A stretch of DNA of 21,887 bases from DATIYF01 sp035517775 (GTDB lineage: Bacteria > Acidobacteriota > Terriglobia > Terriglobales > Acidobacteriaceae): assembly GCA_035517775.1 (NCBI GenBank), contig DATIYF010000059.1, positions 1 to 21,887 on the forward strand, in the 5' to 3' direction. The notes beneath the pieces are model-generated. The model was not told where the DNA came from. It saw only the letters and a list, made by a program, of their open reading frames with translations, and did no database searches. The position numbers were made by a program, and so were the translations under genes. Shown here piece by piece: positions 7,751 to 17,493 of this stretch (the first letter of the stretch is position 1; each line of letters starts with the position of its first letter).

Positions 7751-9016
7751 ATGGCGCCTGCTCGCATGCGATTTCCCCTGCGTGTCTGCATACTCGCATT
7801 TCCGCTTTTCTTCTTTCTGCCGCTTCTTCTTCGCGCGCAAGATGCAGCCCAGCCCGCCAACACCCCGGAATCATCCCGCGCCTCCTCACTTCTGGACCTT
7901 TATCTCCAGGTGCAGCTTGCCGGCAGGTTGAAACTCTCGGCCCTTCACCCGGGAGAAGTGTTGGAAGGAACGCTTTCCCGCAGCGTCTATTCGCGCGATC
8001 AGCAGGTCTTCCCCGCCGGCAGCCGGGTCCGGCTTACCGTCGAAAAGCTGGAGCGGCGGCGCAAAGCGCCGAATGACCACTGGCCCTGGCTGGTTCAGGC
8101 CTTCGCCCCGCGGCATGAAAAATATCCCGTCTTTCAGTCCGCCGAGGTCATGCTCCCCAGCGGCAAGGCGGTGCCGCTTCAAGTCTCGCTGGTCTCTCTG
8201 GGAGTCGAAGTCGAGGTGCACGCCAGACTTAAAATGCAAGGCGCGCAGCCGCCCCATGCTCCGGATGTGGCCCACCGCAGCCCCCGGGCGCCGGCAAAAC
8301 TCACCGCCAACTTCGAAGCATCTCTCCTGAAGGCCAGCTTATCGCAGAATGTTCCCTTCAGTTCTGCTCCTTCTCTTCCCCAGGCAACCGCCATTCCGCC
8401 CGGGACCCAGGCGAGAGTGGTCCTTCTCGAGACCATCCGCGCATCAAAAAGCCATAACGGTGATTCCTTTCGCGCGCGCCTGGTGGAACCGGTGTATTCC
8501 GGCTCGTCGCTGGTGCTGCCTGAAGGAGCTATCTTCGAAGGCAAGATCGCGAAGCGAACCCCGCCCCGCATGCTGAGCCGGCCGGCCTCGTTATTGCTTT
8601 CATTCACCAGCGTTATTCCCCCCGGTGGCGCGCCCACTCCGGTTGTGGCCTCGGTCGCCGGAGTCGAACTCGACCGCAGGTCTCACACCAAAGTGGACGC
8701 CGAAGGAAAACTCAGCGGCGACCGCCCCGGCAAAGCCTGGATGGCAATGAACCTGGGCGTCACCGGCGGGCTGGCCAAGGTCAGCGACGACGGAACCCAA
8801 CTTCTGATCGAAGCGCTGGTGTCTTCTGCCACCGATGCTTCCACCGCCGGCACCGCGCGCATCGCCGGGCTTTGCGTCTCTGGTCTGTTTCTTGTCACGC
8901 GTCATGGACGCGACATCATCCTGCCCAAGTTTACTGAACTGGAGATCGTCTTCGACCGGCCGGTGAATCTCTCACCTGCGCCGCTTGCCCTGGCGGAAAA
9001 GAGCCGGGCGAGATGA
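7751..9016 (+). CDS. Secreted protein with two VirB10-like beta repeats
   Basis: 421 residues, function unknown. A signal peptide covers about 1-30 (long Phe/Leu-rich core, cleavage near LRAQ). Two regions share one pattern. Region 1 (about 68-150) has GEVLEGTLSRSVYS, VFPAGSRVRL and PVFQSAEVMLPSGKAVPLQV. Region 2 (about 217-303) has GTQARVVLLETI, GDSFRARLVEPVYS, LVLPEGAIFEGKI and LLLSFTSVIPPGG. The order 'GDxFxAxLxxPVYS..LPxGAxxxGxI' recalls the C-terminal beta barrel of VirB10/TrbI, but the TonB-like N terminus and the rest of a secretion system are absent. The C terminus (GRDIILPKFTELEIVFDRPV) is also typical of such barrels. The start could be 7751 or the in-frame ATG at 7766; no ribosome site decides. 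It converges on the MFS gene with only 9 bases between the stops. A cell-envelope role is inferred. Confidence 0.75.
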   Translation: MAPARMRFPLRVCILAFPLFFFLPLLLRAQDAAQPANTPESSRASSLLDLYLQVQLAGRLKLSALHPGEVLEGTLSRSVYSRDQQVFPAGSRVRLTVEKLERRRKAPNDHWPWLVQAFAPRHEKYPVFQSAEVMLPSGKAVPLQVSLVSLGVEVEVHARLKMQGAQPPHAPDVAHRSPRAPAKLTANFEASLLKASLSQNVPFSSAPSLPQATAIPPGTQARVVLLETIRASKSHNGDSFRARLVEPVYSGSSLVLPEGAIFEGKIAKRTPPRMLSRPASLLLSFTSVIPPGGAPTPVVASVAGVELDRRSHTKVDAEGKLSGDRPGKAWMAMNLGVTGGLAKVSDDGTQLLIEALVSSATDASTAGTARIAGLCVSGLFLVTRHGRDIILPKFTELEIVFDRPVNLSPAPLALAEKSRAR

Positions 9017-9025
9017 ATGAGTTGG

Positions 9026-10282
9026 CTATCCGCTGGCTGCGCCCCCAGTCGCCACCGGCTGCAACCCCGGCGCCAGCATGTGGATCACCAGCAAAGCCAC
9101 CAGATACACTGATCCCGCAACCATAAACACCGGCAGATAGCTCCCGCGTAGTTGCAGCACATAGCCCGCGAAGGTCGAGATGCAAATCCCGCCGACCGCG
9201 CCCCCGAAGCCGCCGATGCCCACCACCGACGCCACCGCGCGCCGCGGAAACATATCCGAGGGCAGAGTGAAAAGGTTGGCGGCAAAGCCCTGGTGAGCTG
9301 CCGTCGCCAGTCCCAGCAGCGCGACCGCCGCCCAGGTGCTGCTCACGCGCGAGGCAAACACAATCGGAATCACGCTGACTGCGCAAATCAGCATCGCGCT
9401 TTTGCGCGCGCGGTTTACCGTCCATCCGTGCTGGAGGAAAGTAGAAGACAGCCAGCCCCCGGCAATGCTGCCCACATCGGCCATGACGTAGATAACCACC
9501 AGCGGCGGACCGAATTGGCTCAGGCTCAGCCCATGCTTGTCATGCAGAAAAGAAGGCACCCAATACAGATAGAACCACCACACCGGATCAGTGAGGAACT
9601 TGCCCAGCAGAAACGCCCAGGTTTGCCGGTGCGGCAGCAAGCTTGCCCAGGCAATTTTCGCCGCAGGCTCGGGCGGGTCGCTCTGGATGTACCGCAATTC
9701 CTGCTGTGAGAGCCGCGAGTGGAGCTGCGGCGCCCGGTAAGTGCGCAACCAGACTACAATCCAGGTGGCGCTGAAAATTCCCGTGAAGACGAAAGCAAAG
9801 CGCCAGCCAAAATGAATGGTCACCCAGGGCACCGTCAGCGGCGCCACAATGGCGCCAACGTTGGCGCCGGCGTTGAACAGGCCGGTGGCCAATGCCCGCT
9901 CTTTTTTGGGGAACCACTCGGCCGCGGTTTTCAGCGCGGCGGGAAAATTACCCGATTCGCCCAGCCCCAGGGCAAATCGCACTACCCCAAATCCCAGCAC
10001 GCTGCGCACCAATGCATGCGACATGGCCGCGGCGCTCCAGATCGCAATGGAAAGCGCGTACCCGGCGCGCGTGCCAATGCGGTCAATCAGGCCGCCCATG
10101 AAAAGCAGCCCGATGGCATAGGCCGCCTGGAAGGCATCCACGATGTAGGCGTACTGCAGCTGATTCCAGCCGATTTGCGTGCGCAGCAGAGGCTCCAGCA
10201 GGCCAAGCACCTGCCGGTCCATGTAGTTGATGGTGGTGGCGAAAAACAAAAGCGCGCAGATTTTCCAGCGGTAGCGCCCCAT
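9026..10282 (-). CDS. MFS transporter, hexuronate/ACS-like (ExuT type)
   Basis: 418 residues with about 12 hydrophobic helices. The start MGRYRWKICALLFFATTINY followed by MDRQVLGLL is the hallmark of the anion:cation symporter family, which carries hexuronates, glucarate and related sugar acids by proton symport. A motif-A-like loop is seen between TM2 and TM3 (GGLIDRIGTRAGY). FALGLGESGNFPAALK in TM4 and the central loop after TM6 are also typical. The ATG lies 3 bases after the stop of the GH2 gene, with an AAGGAAG site inside the end of that gene, so the two are co-transcribed and probably translationally coupled. The substrate is inferred from family and partner: most likely a uronic acid or other sugar acid released by the glycosidase. 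The exact sugar cannot be read from the sequence. Confidence 0.88.
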   Translation of the reverse strand: MGRYRWKICALLFFATTINYMDRQVLGLLEPLLRTQIGWNQLQYAYIVDAFQAAYAIGLLFMGGLIDRIGTRAGYALSIAIWSAAAMSHALVRSVLGFGVVRFALGLGESGNFPAALKTAAEWFPKKERALATGLFNAGANVGAIVAPLTVPWVTIHFGWRFAFVFTGIFSATWIVVWLRTYRAPQLHSRLSQQELRYIQSDPPEPAAKIAWASLLPHRQTWAFLLGKFLTDPVWWFYLYWVPSFLHDKHGLSLSQFGPPLVVIYVMADVGSIAGGWLSSTFLQHGWTVNRARKSAMLICAVSVIPIVFASRVSSTWAAVALLGLATAAHQGFAANLFTLPSDMFPRRAVASVVGIGGFGGAVGGICISTFAGYVLQLRGSYLPVFMVAGSVYLVALLVIHMLAPGLQPVATGGAASG

Positions 10283-10285
10283 GCG

Positions 10286-12607
10286 CTACACCGCTTCCTT
10301 CGGCGCCGCCGTTACCTCAATTTCCACCAGCTTTCTCCCCAACTTCGGGTGGGTTGCGGTAAGCCGCACCTTACCGGCCTCCTCCCCGGCGCGAATCCAG
10401 ACCGCTCCCGCGCCGCCCACAAGCGAAAACGGATTGTCCCCGATAATCTCTGCCGGTCCTTCGATCTCCAGCGGGATGGCATCACTCGCGAAGGGCTTCA
10501 GAGCGCCGAATTCATCCGTCACCCGCAGCGTCACCCGGGTTGAATCCGCCCCATCGGCCCGCAGCTCGCTATCATCCGCCACTGCCTCGAAGTTGTGGTC
10601 CACCCCCTCGCCCGAATAGCTCTTCACGATCACTTGTTTTCCTTGCAGGTAGCCCTCGATGCGCAAATCGCCCCAGTTGGCGCGCAGAAATCTTCCCAGC
10701 TCCGCGCTGAATGGCGGATAGCGCAGGCTGCCGAACTCGCTCCGGTCCGGGTCCGCTTCCGCAATCAGCTTGCCGCTGACGTAAAACTTCAGGTGATCGC
10801 AGTTGGAGCACACCACCGCCCGCGAGAACCCCACCGACTCATCTCCGCGCGCCCAGTGGAACGCCGGCTCGAGCACGATCTCCTCCGCCGGATCGCACTG
10901 CGAGCGGTAAAAGCCCGCCGCCGGCTTGGGCTGGCGGAATATATCCACCACGCCGTGGTAGCAAATGCGGTCGCCCGAGCCGAAGTTGCCGTGCGTGTTG
11001 TAGTCGAACGCGCACCAGCCCAGCCCGCCCGCATACTGCGCATCCGAGGCAATCTGGTTGTGAATGCGCGCGTGCCGCAGCGTGTGCTCGGTCAGCCGCA
11101 CCGTGTTGTCGTAAGTCTTGGTCGGAAAGGTGTGGCCCACAAATTCCGTATTCAGGTATCGCGGATGATTGGGCGGCATCAGCGGAAAGCCGAAATCGTT
11201 CATGGTGAAAACATCTTCCAAAAACTCGGAGTTCTGAAAGTTCCGTATCCCGCCCGTCTGCCGCGTGGGGTCGAGCTGGTGCGCCAGCGCATTGGTGCGC
11301 GTGTAGAAGTCGTGGTCGTCCCTCGATTCGTTGATCCGCACACCCCACAAAATAATGGAAGGATGGTTCCAGTCGCGCCCGATCATCCGCCGCACATTGT
11401 CCACCGCCAGGTCTTTCCAGGCTTGATCTCCAATGTGCTGCCAGCCGGGGATTTCCTCCAGCACCAGCAGTCCCAGCTCGTCGCAGGCATCCAGAAAATG
11501 CCGCGACTGCGGATAATGCGACGTGCGCACAATGTTGCACTTGAGCTGCTGGCGTAAAATCTGCGCGTCGCGGCGCTGCACCCGTCCGGGCATGGCCTGC
11601 CCCACCCAGGGAAAAGTCTGGTGGCGGTCGAGCCCGCGCAGTTTCAGCACTTTTCCATTCAGCTCGAAGCCATGATCGGTAAACCGCGCCTCGCGAAACC
11701 CGAATGTGCGCGAGTCCTCATCCACCAGCTTTGGGCCTCGCAGCAAGCGGGCGGTTACGGTGTAGAGCTTGGGCGCAGCCAACTCCCACAGTTCGATCGA
11801 ATCGAGTTTCTCCAGCGAAACCACATGTCCGGCGGGCTCAGCCAAGCCGCCCGGGGTGACCGACTGCGCAGCTTTTCCCAGCGAATGCCCGCCGTCGAAC
11901 AGTTCTACTTCCAGGGTCAGCGCTTTCCCTGAAGCCTCCAGGCTCTGAAGGAAGCAGGCCACATCCAGTCCCGGCCGCCCCGTCAGCACATCCTTCGGCC
12001 GCGCGGCTATGTTCTCGATGAACGTCGCCGGAACCACCCGCAAGGCCACCTCGCGGTAAATCCCGCCGAAGGTTAGATAGTCAACTTCATTGCCGAAGGG
12101 CGGAATGTCGCTCCGCTCGTGCGAGTCCACCTCCACCACCAGCAGATTCTCGCCCGCGAAATCCAGGTGCGGCGTAAGCTCGAAGCTGAAGGGCGTGTAC
12201 CCGCCCTTGTATTCTCCCAGGCGAACGCCGTTCAGCCACACCGTCGAGGCCGTCATAACCCCTTCAAAATCAGCGAACACGCGGCGCCCGGGCGCCTGCG
12301 CCGGCAGCCGGAACCGCCGCCGGTACACCGATACGAACTCGTAGCTCTTCTCATCGAAACTATGCCAGGGCAACCGAATGTTGGTGTGCGGGATCACCAC
12401 GCGTTCATAGCCGGAGTCGTCAAAACTGCGTTCCCGGGCCCGTTCATCGAATTTGGCGCTGTAGCGCCAGTTGCGATTGATGGGCAAAATAAGCCGGCCC
12501 ATTGCGCTGGAACCAGCGGAGAGCGGAGAGCTGGCCACGGCTCCGCCTGCAAGCGCAGCCTCCGCAATGACCGCCCCGGCGGCCTTCATGAAATCCCTTC
12601 GATCCAT
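10286..12607 (-). CDS. Tat-exported GH2 glycosidase (beta-galactosidase/glucuronidase-like)
   Basis: 773 residues. A twin-arginine signal (DRRDFMKAAGA, then an Ala/Gly-rich core to about residue 30) predicts export of a folded enzyme. GH2 domains: jelly-roll sugar-binding at about 40-195 (TVWLNGVRLGEYKGGYTPF), immunoglobulin-like at about 200-308, TIM barrel at about 310-560, then C-terminal beta domains with an Ig-like region at about 670-765. Catalytic features: RTSHYP (361-366), acid/base E427 in WGVRINES, nucleophile E488 in YLNTEF, and a barrel-end WCAFDYNTHG. All the expected residues are present. An AGGGA site lies about 10 bases before the ATG. As first gene of the pair with the MFS transporter, it probably cleaves glycosides in the periplasm and the carrier takes up the product. 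GH2 covers beta-galactosidase, beta-glucuronidase, beta-mannosidase and others; the ACS-type partner favours a uronide, but this is inference. Confidence 0.9.
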   Translation of the reverse strand: MDRRDFMKAAGAVIAEAALAGGAVASSPLSAGSSAMGRLILPINRNWRYSAKFDERARERSFDDSGYERVVIPHTNIRLPWHSFDEKSYEFVSVYRRRFRLPAQAPGRRVFADFEGVMTASTVWLNGVRLGEYKGGYTPFSFELTPHLDFAGENLLVVEVDSHERSDIPPFGNEVDYLTFGGIYREVALRVVPATFIENIAARPKDVLTGRPGLDVACFLQSLEASGKALTLEVELFDGGHSLGKAAQSVTPGGLAEPAGHVVSLEKLDSIELWELAAPKLYTVTARLLRGPKLVDEDSRTFGFREARFTDHGFELNGKVLKLRGLDRHQTFPWVGQAMPGRVQRRDAQILRQQLKCNIVRTSHYPQSRHFLDACDELGLLVLEEIPGWQHIGDQAWKDLAVDNVRRMIGRDWNHPSIILWGVRINESRDDHDFYTRTNALAHQLDPTRQTGGIRNFQNSEFLEDVFTMNDFGFPLMPPNHPRYLNTEFVGHTFPTKTYDNTVRLTEHTLRHARIHNQIASDAQYAGGLGWCAFDYNTHGNFGSGDRICYHGVVDIFRQPKPAAGFYRSQCDPAEEIVLEPAFHWARGDESVGFSRAVVCSNCDHLKFYVSGKLIAEADPDRSEFGSLRYPPFSAELGRFLRANWGDLRIEGYLQGKQVIVKSYSGEGVDHNFEAVADDSELRADGADSTRVTLRVTDEFGALKPFASDAIPLEIEGPAEIIGDNPFSLVGGAGAVWIRAGEEAGKVRLTATHPKLGRKLVEIEVTAAPKEAV

Positions 12608-12966
12608 AGCGAGTTTTCCCTAAGCGAATCTGCCCCTAAGCTTTGGAGTTGACCGCCCACTTTAGCATGCGGGAATTGCCCTTGGCGGATAAAGAGAAGA
12701 CCCCTGAACCCCGGCCATTGCGGCCTCGGGGCTTTTCGGCGCCGGCAAGTATTTGGCGTAGCCTTGACTGTGCGGGAGCCAGAACTGAGAACCGCTGACG
12801 GCTCCGAGTGAGCCTCTGAAACAGCCGCTATGGTGTGGGCAAGAGCCTGAGCTGAGCGCCGGCAAGAGAGGAAATGGGCGGCTGGATTGAGTAGCAAGCC
12901 CCGCGCGCGGCTCTCCTCCAAGGTTTTCGCCGCTATATCTTCGCCGGTATCCGCTCCGCCTCCCGG
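12608..12966. other. Spacer upstream of the GH2 operon
   Basis: About 360 bases between the DUF2911 stop and the GH2 start on the minus strand. It must hold the GH2 promoter, but I cannot point to convincing boxes. A minus frame through part of it has no family features and overlaps the GH2 start, so I do not call it. The one clear structure is the hairpin at 12709-12731. Confidence 0.4.
12709..12731 (-). terminator. GC hairpin, possible terminator of the DUF2911 gene
   Basis: CCCCGGCC (12709-12716) pairs with GGCCTCGGGG (12722-12731) across a 5-base loop with a two-base bulge. It lies about 235 bases past the DUF2911 stop on the minus strand, rather far for a terminator, and is followed there by TTCAGGGG then TCTTCTCTTT. 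On the plus strand it is followed by CTTTT, but no plus-strand gene ends here. Confidence 0.25.
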
Positions 12967-14115
12967 TTAAGTGGCTCCCTTCAGCTTCTTCAGTTCCTCT
13001 TCGTACATAGCGGCTCGGTTACTCAGGTTGGCGGGAATGTTCTGCAGCACAATCTGCCAATTTGCGATTGCGTTCTTCTTGTCGCCCAAGGCGGTGTAGC
13101 CGCGGGCCATTCCCAGAAAAGTCCAGAACTTGTCCTGCGGATGCTGTTGCTGGTTGAATATGAATATCTTCATCGCCTTGTCCTTCTTATCCTGGCGCAG
13201 CAGCCCCATGCCATAAGCATAGAGCGAATAGGCGTCAATCCGCGGCAAAGCCAGCGCTTTCTGCATCACCGCGTCCGCGTCAGATTCCCTCCCCATGGCT
13301 TCGAGCACGGCCGCTTTGGTGGAGAGGGTAGAGAAATCTTCGTGCCCGATGGTGGCTCCGCGGAACGGTCCGTCAATCGCTTTGTCCGCCCAGGTCAGCG
13401 CTTCCTCGAGATTGATCTTGTTGTCGGCGCAAAATTGCGCTGCGGTCTGCCAGTCCTGGTAGTTGAATCCTGGCCATGACTGCAGGTCCTGGCGCATCTT
13501 CGCAACATAAAGTCCATTTACATCCGGTACCTCGATCTTGAAGGGAATGCGCTTCTTCTCCCACTGCAAATAGGCGATCGCCGAGTCGGGACGGCGCTCG
13601 TCGAACCCGTAGGTCAGGAATTCGGTGAAGGGCGCATCCTGCGGCGTCACCGGCACGCGCAGCGCATCGTCCTTGGCATTGTACTGGTAACTGCCCCATC
13701 CCAGGTGACGAGAGAATATCCACCTCCACGGCCCGGTCTTTTCCACCTCTAAAAAGAGCGCGTAAGTTCCGGCCTTCAGGTCTTTGCCTTCGACCTTCAC
13801 GTCGTTGGAGAAGGTGATGGAGGTGCTTTCATTGGCCCCGGCACGCCAAGGCGCGCCTTGAGTTGGCCCGAAACCCTCGTCAAAGAAGCCGTAGTGCACC
13901 AGCTCGCCCCAAATGTGCCCGGTGCGATCCTTGTCGGCCGGGTTGTGAACCTTGGGACTGTGGTACTCGATGGAAATCCTGACCGGCCCGATCCACTGCG
14001 AAACTTCCGCGCGCTCATTGTCCCCATTGGGCGGCGTGGAGAGCTCCGACGTCTCCTGACCCTGAGCCGCCATCGCAAACATCAGAAGCATCACCCCGGC
14101 AAGTGCATATTTCAT
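12967..14115 (-). CDS. Secreted DUF2911 protein with TPR-like C terminus
   Basis: 382 residues from the ATG at 14115, which has AAGGAG upstream and opens a signal peptide (MKYALAGVMLLMFAMAAQGQ). The frame extends 52 codons further up, but that part lacks protein character and bypasses the ribosome site. DUF2911 covers about 40-200: VRISIEYHSPKVHNP, GHIWGELVHYG, PWRAGANESTSITF, LKAGTYALFLEV and PWRWIFSRHLGWG. The rest (about 215-382) is helical and repetitive like tetratricopeptide repeats (AAVLEAMGRESDADAVMQKA, GMARGYTALGDKKNAIANW). DUF2911 proteins are common in the secreted proteome of Acidobacteria and Bacteroidetes; their role is not established. It stands alone as a transcription unit. 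Confidence 0.9.
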   Translation of the reverse strand: MKYALAGVMLLMFAMAAQGQETSELSTPPNGDNERAEVSQWIGPVRISIEYHSPKVHNPADKDRTGHIWGELVHYGFFDEGFGPTQGAPWRAGANESTSITFSNDVKVEGKDLKAGTYALFLEVEKTGPWRWIFSRHLGWGSYQYNAKDDALRVPVTPQDAPFTEFLTYGFDERRPDSAIAYLQWEKKRIPFKIEVPDVNGLYVAKMRQDLQSWPGFNYQDWQTAAQFCADNKINLEEALTWADKAIDGPFRGATIGHEDFSTLSTKAAVLEAMGRESDADAVMQKALALPRIDAYSLYAYGMGLLRQDKKDKAMKIFIFNQQQHPQDKFWTFLGMARGYTALGDKKNAIANWQIVLQNIPANLSNRAAMYEEELKKLKGAT

Positions 14116-14451
14116 GGTCTTCTCCTTCCCCAACGCAAGGAACATGAAACCCAGAAATGGAGGGGCCTTACTCCGAGCGGAGCAGCCACTGTTCATGTGA
14201 TCCCACTGGCGACTGATGGCTTTAGACTTGACCGGGGAAAAACGGTTAGCCGCTGGCAACCTCGATCTCAATTTTCACCATCCTCAGCGCCACCAGCCTG
14301 AGTTTCGGCTCGCAGGCACGTCGCGCCCGCAGAGTTCAAATGTGTTTTCAGGAACAATGCCGAAAAAGCCCCCTGCGCCTAGCGGGTGTACTGTTAGTGC
14401 CGTTTCCGAGATCAAAAAGGGATTCCGTCTCAAAACTACTGGAGGACGAGA
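14116..14451. other. Divergent spacer before the chimeric pseudogene
   Basis: About 336 bases between the DUF2911 gene (minus) and the plus-strand pseudogene. I see no conserved ORF or stable hairpin. The last 20 bases carry a good ribosome site (CTGGAGGACGAGA) directly in front of the ATG at 14452, showing that this spacer once served, or still serves, as the leader of a secreted protein gene. Confidence 0.35.
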
Positions 14452-14701
14452 ATGCGCCGAATCACTCTGACAGCTTTTGTGCTTGTCTTGCTGCTATCAA
14501 GCGGTCCAACTGTTCTCGCAGACGGATGCAGCCACGGAGAAGGCTCTCCAAAGCAAGGAAGAGACCGGGGTAGAGCTGGTTTCGATCCGATTGAACGAAC
14601 CCGAAGCAAAAATCGAAGTTTACGCCGCCTGGAGAAAGGATGACGTTTCTCCGGCGGTTCACGGATTTCTGGATTCCGCGCGCTCCATCTTGCCGCGGCT
14701 C
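14452..14701 (+). pseudogene. Chimeric remnant: secreted-protein N terminus joined to LysR C terminus
   Basis: An ATG at 14452, preceded by GGAGG, opens a clean signal peptide (MRRITLTAFVLVLLLSSGPT, then VLA) but the frame then loses sense. In the +1-shifted frame, protein-like sequence resumes at about 14519: QTDAATEKALQSKEE, reminiscent of the mature start of secreted DUF4440/SnoaL-like proteins. From about 14567 this becomes VELVSIRLNEPEAKIEVYAA then WRKDDVSPAVHGFLDSARS, which matches the end of a LysR-type regulator's effector domain (the AWRxDxxSPAxxxFL motif). I infer a secreted-protein gene disrupted by a 2-base loss at about 14519 and truncated by a deletion that joined it to the tail of a LysR gene. 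Neither domain is complete. The shifted frame runs on to a stop at 14821 without recognisable sequence. The resemblance is by eye only. Confidence 0.4.
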
Positions 14702-14830
14702 AACACAGGAAATGGCCACGGAAGAAGAAGAGGCTCACTTCGTCGTCCCCCTGGTTATGTTGTTCCCGATTTTGTACCCAGGAATCAGATGGCGCCTCGC
14801 TCCAAAATCACCCGGGCCTGACTCGTGTGG

Positions 14831-14850
14831 GGCGGACACTCCTGTCCGCC
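14831..14850. repeat. Intergenic hairpin repeat GGCGGACA/TGTCCGCC
   Basis: A perfect 8-base stem (14831-14838 with 14843-14850) around a CTCC loop, preceded by TGTGG. The same 'GGCGGACACTCCTGTCCGCC' type of element is, from memory, dispersed in many acidobacterial genomes. It has no T tail on either strand, so it reads as a REP-like repeat rather than a terminator. Confidence 0.5.
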
Positions 14851-14910
14851 AGGATGCCAATCCCCCGTTCACACTCAGCGGAATGGGGAAAGAAACAGGC
14901 GAAAACACAA

Positions 14911-14932
14911 CGGGCCGCCTGGCGGCGGCCCG
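14911..14932 (-). terminator. Intrinsic terminator of the radical SAM gene
   Basis: CGGGCCGCC (14911-14919) pairs perfectly with GGCGGCCCG (14924-14932) around a 4-base loop. On the minus strand the stem is followed by TTGTGTTTTCGCC, a T-rich tail, and it lies about 57 bases past the stop of the radical SAM gene. This is the best terminator candidate in the window. On the plus strand the following bases (TGTCTTAG) are weaker. Confidence 0.6.
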
Positions 14933-14964
14933 TGTCTTAGCTGAAAGTGGATGACTGAAAGCCT

Positions 14965-14982
14965 GCGGGCGAGGGCGCCCGC
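14965..14982. repeat. Hairpin repeat GCGGGCG/CGCCCGC at the radical SAM 3' end
   Basis: A perfect 7-base stem (14965-14971 with 14976-14982) around AGGG, only 6 bases past the stop codon of the minus-strand gene. It is followed by CCCCAT on the plus strand. It resembles other GC-rich intergenic repeats of this lineage and may also protect the 3' end of the message. It has no T tail on the minus strand. Confidence 0.45.
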
Positions 14983-14988
14983 CCCATC

Positions 14989-17133
<2,145 letters not shown>

Positions 17134-17493
17134 GTCCTCTCGCTTTCGTAGTTGGACTTCGTCTTTGTCGCTTGGAGGGCACTACTTCACTCACCTCGCC
17201 TGCACGTCATTCCGAGCGGGCCGCAGCCCGCGAGCAATTCGCTTGCGCCTTGCCTGGTTTCCTGAGATGCGTCCCTGGGTCGCGGCCGCCACGCGGCCGA
17301 AACAGACTTCATCCAGATTTCTATAACCTTATGCTAATCATCGCTTTAGGCTCTGTCCCCCAGAAGCCAACGAAAGGGGAAAATTGGGGGTTCAGTGGGG
17401 CGGCTGCGCATTGGATGGTGGTAAGTTATTGAAAGTACAGAGGTCCCCCGGCTCTCGATTCGCTTCCTTTTGCATGGCAGGGTGCTTAAGGCC
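17134..17493. other. Spacer upstream of the radical SAM gene
   Basis: About 360 bases between the Ser/Thr kinase stop and the radical SAM start, both on the minus strand. It should hold the radical SAM promoter. An AT-rich patch at about 17319-17345 is the likeliest site, but no clear -35/-10 pair is visible. It also holds the CGTCATTCCGAG repeat and a hairpin CGGCCG-ccacg... at 17283-17299. I see no conserved ORF. Confidence 0.4.
17205..17231. repeat. CGTCATTCCGAG-type intergenic repeat
   Basis: The element begins CGTCATTCCGAGCGGG and includes a perfect 6-base hairpin, GCGGGC (17216-17221) with GCCCGC (17226-17231). From memory, 'CGTCATTCCGAGCG' elements are dispersed between genes in acidobacterial and some other genomes. 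There is one copy in this window. Function is unknown. Confidence 0.5.

Noticed and set aside
12586..12921. Minus-strand frame of 111 residues upstream of the GH2 gene
   Set aside because: It overlaps the GH2 start in another frame, has no ribosome site and no protein-like pattern.
14640..14954. Plus-strand frame downstream of the pseudogene with a hydrophobic stretch
   Set aside because: Overlaps the LysR-like remnant and runs through two hairpin repeats; no ribosome site or family match.
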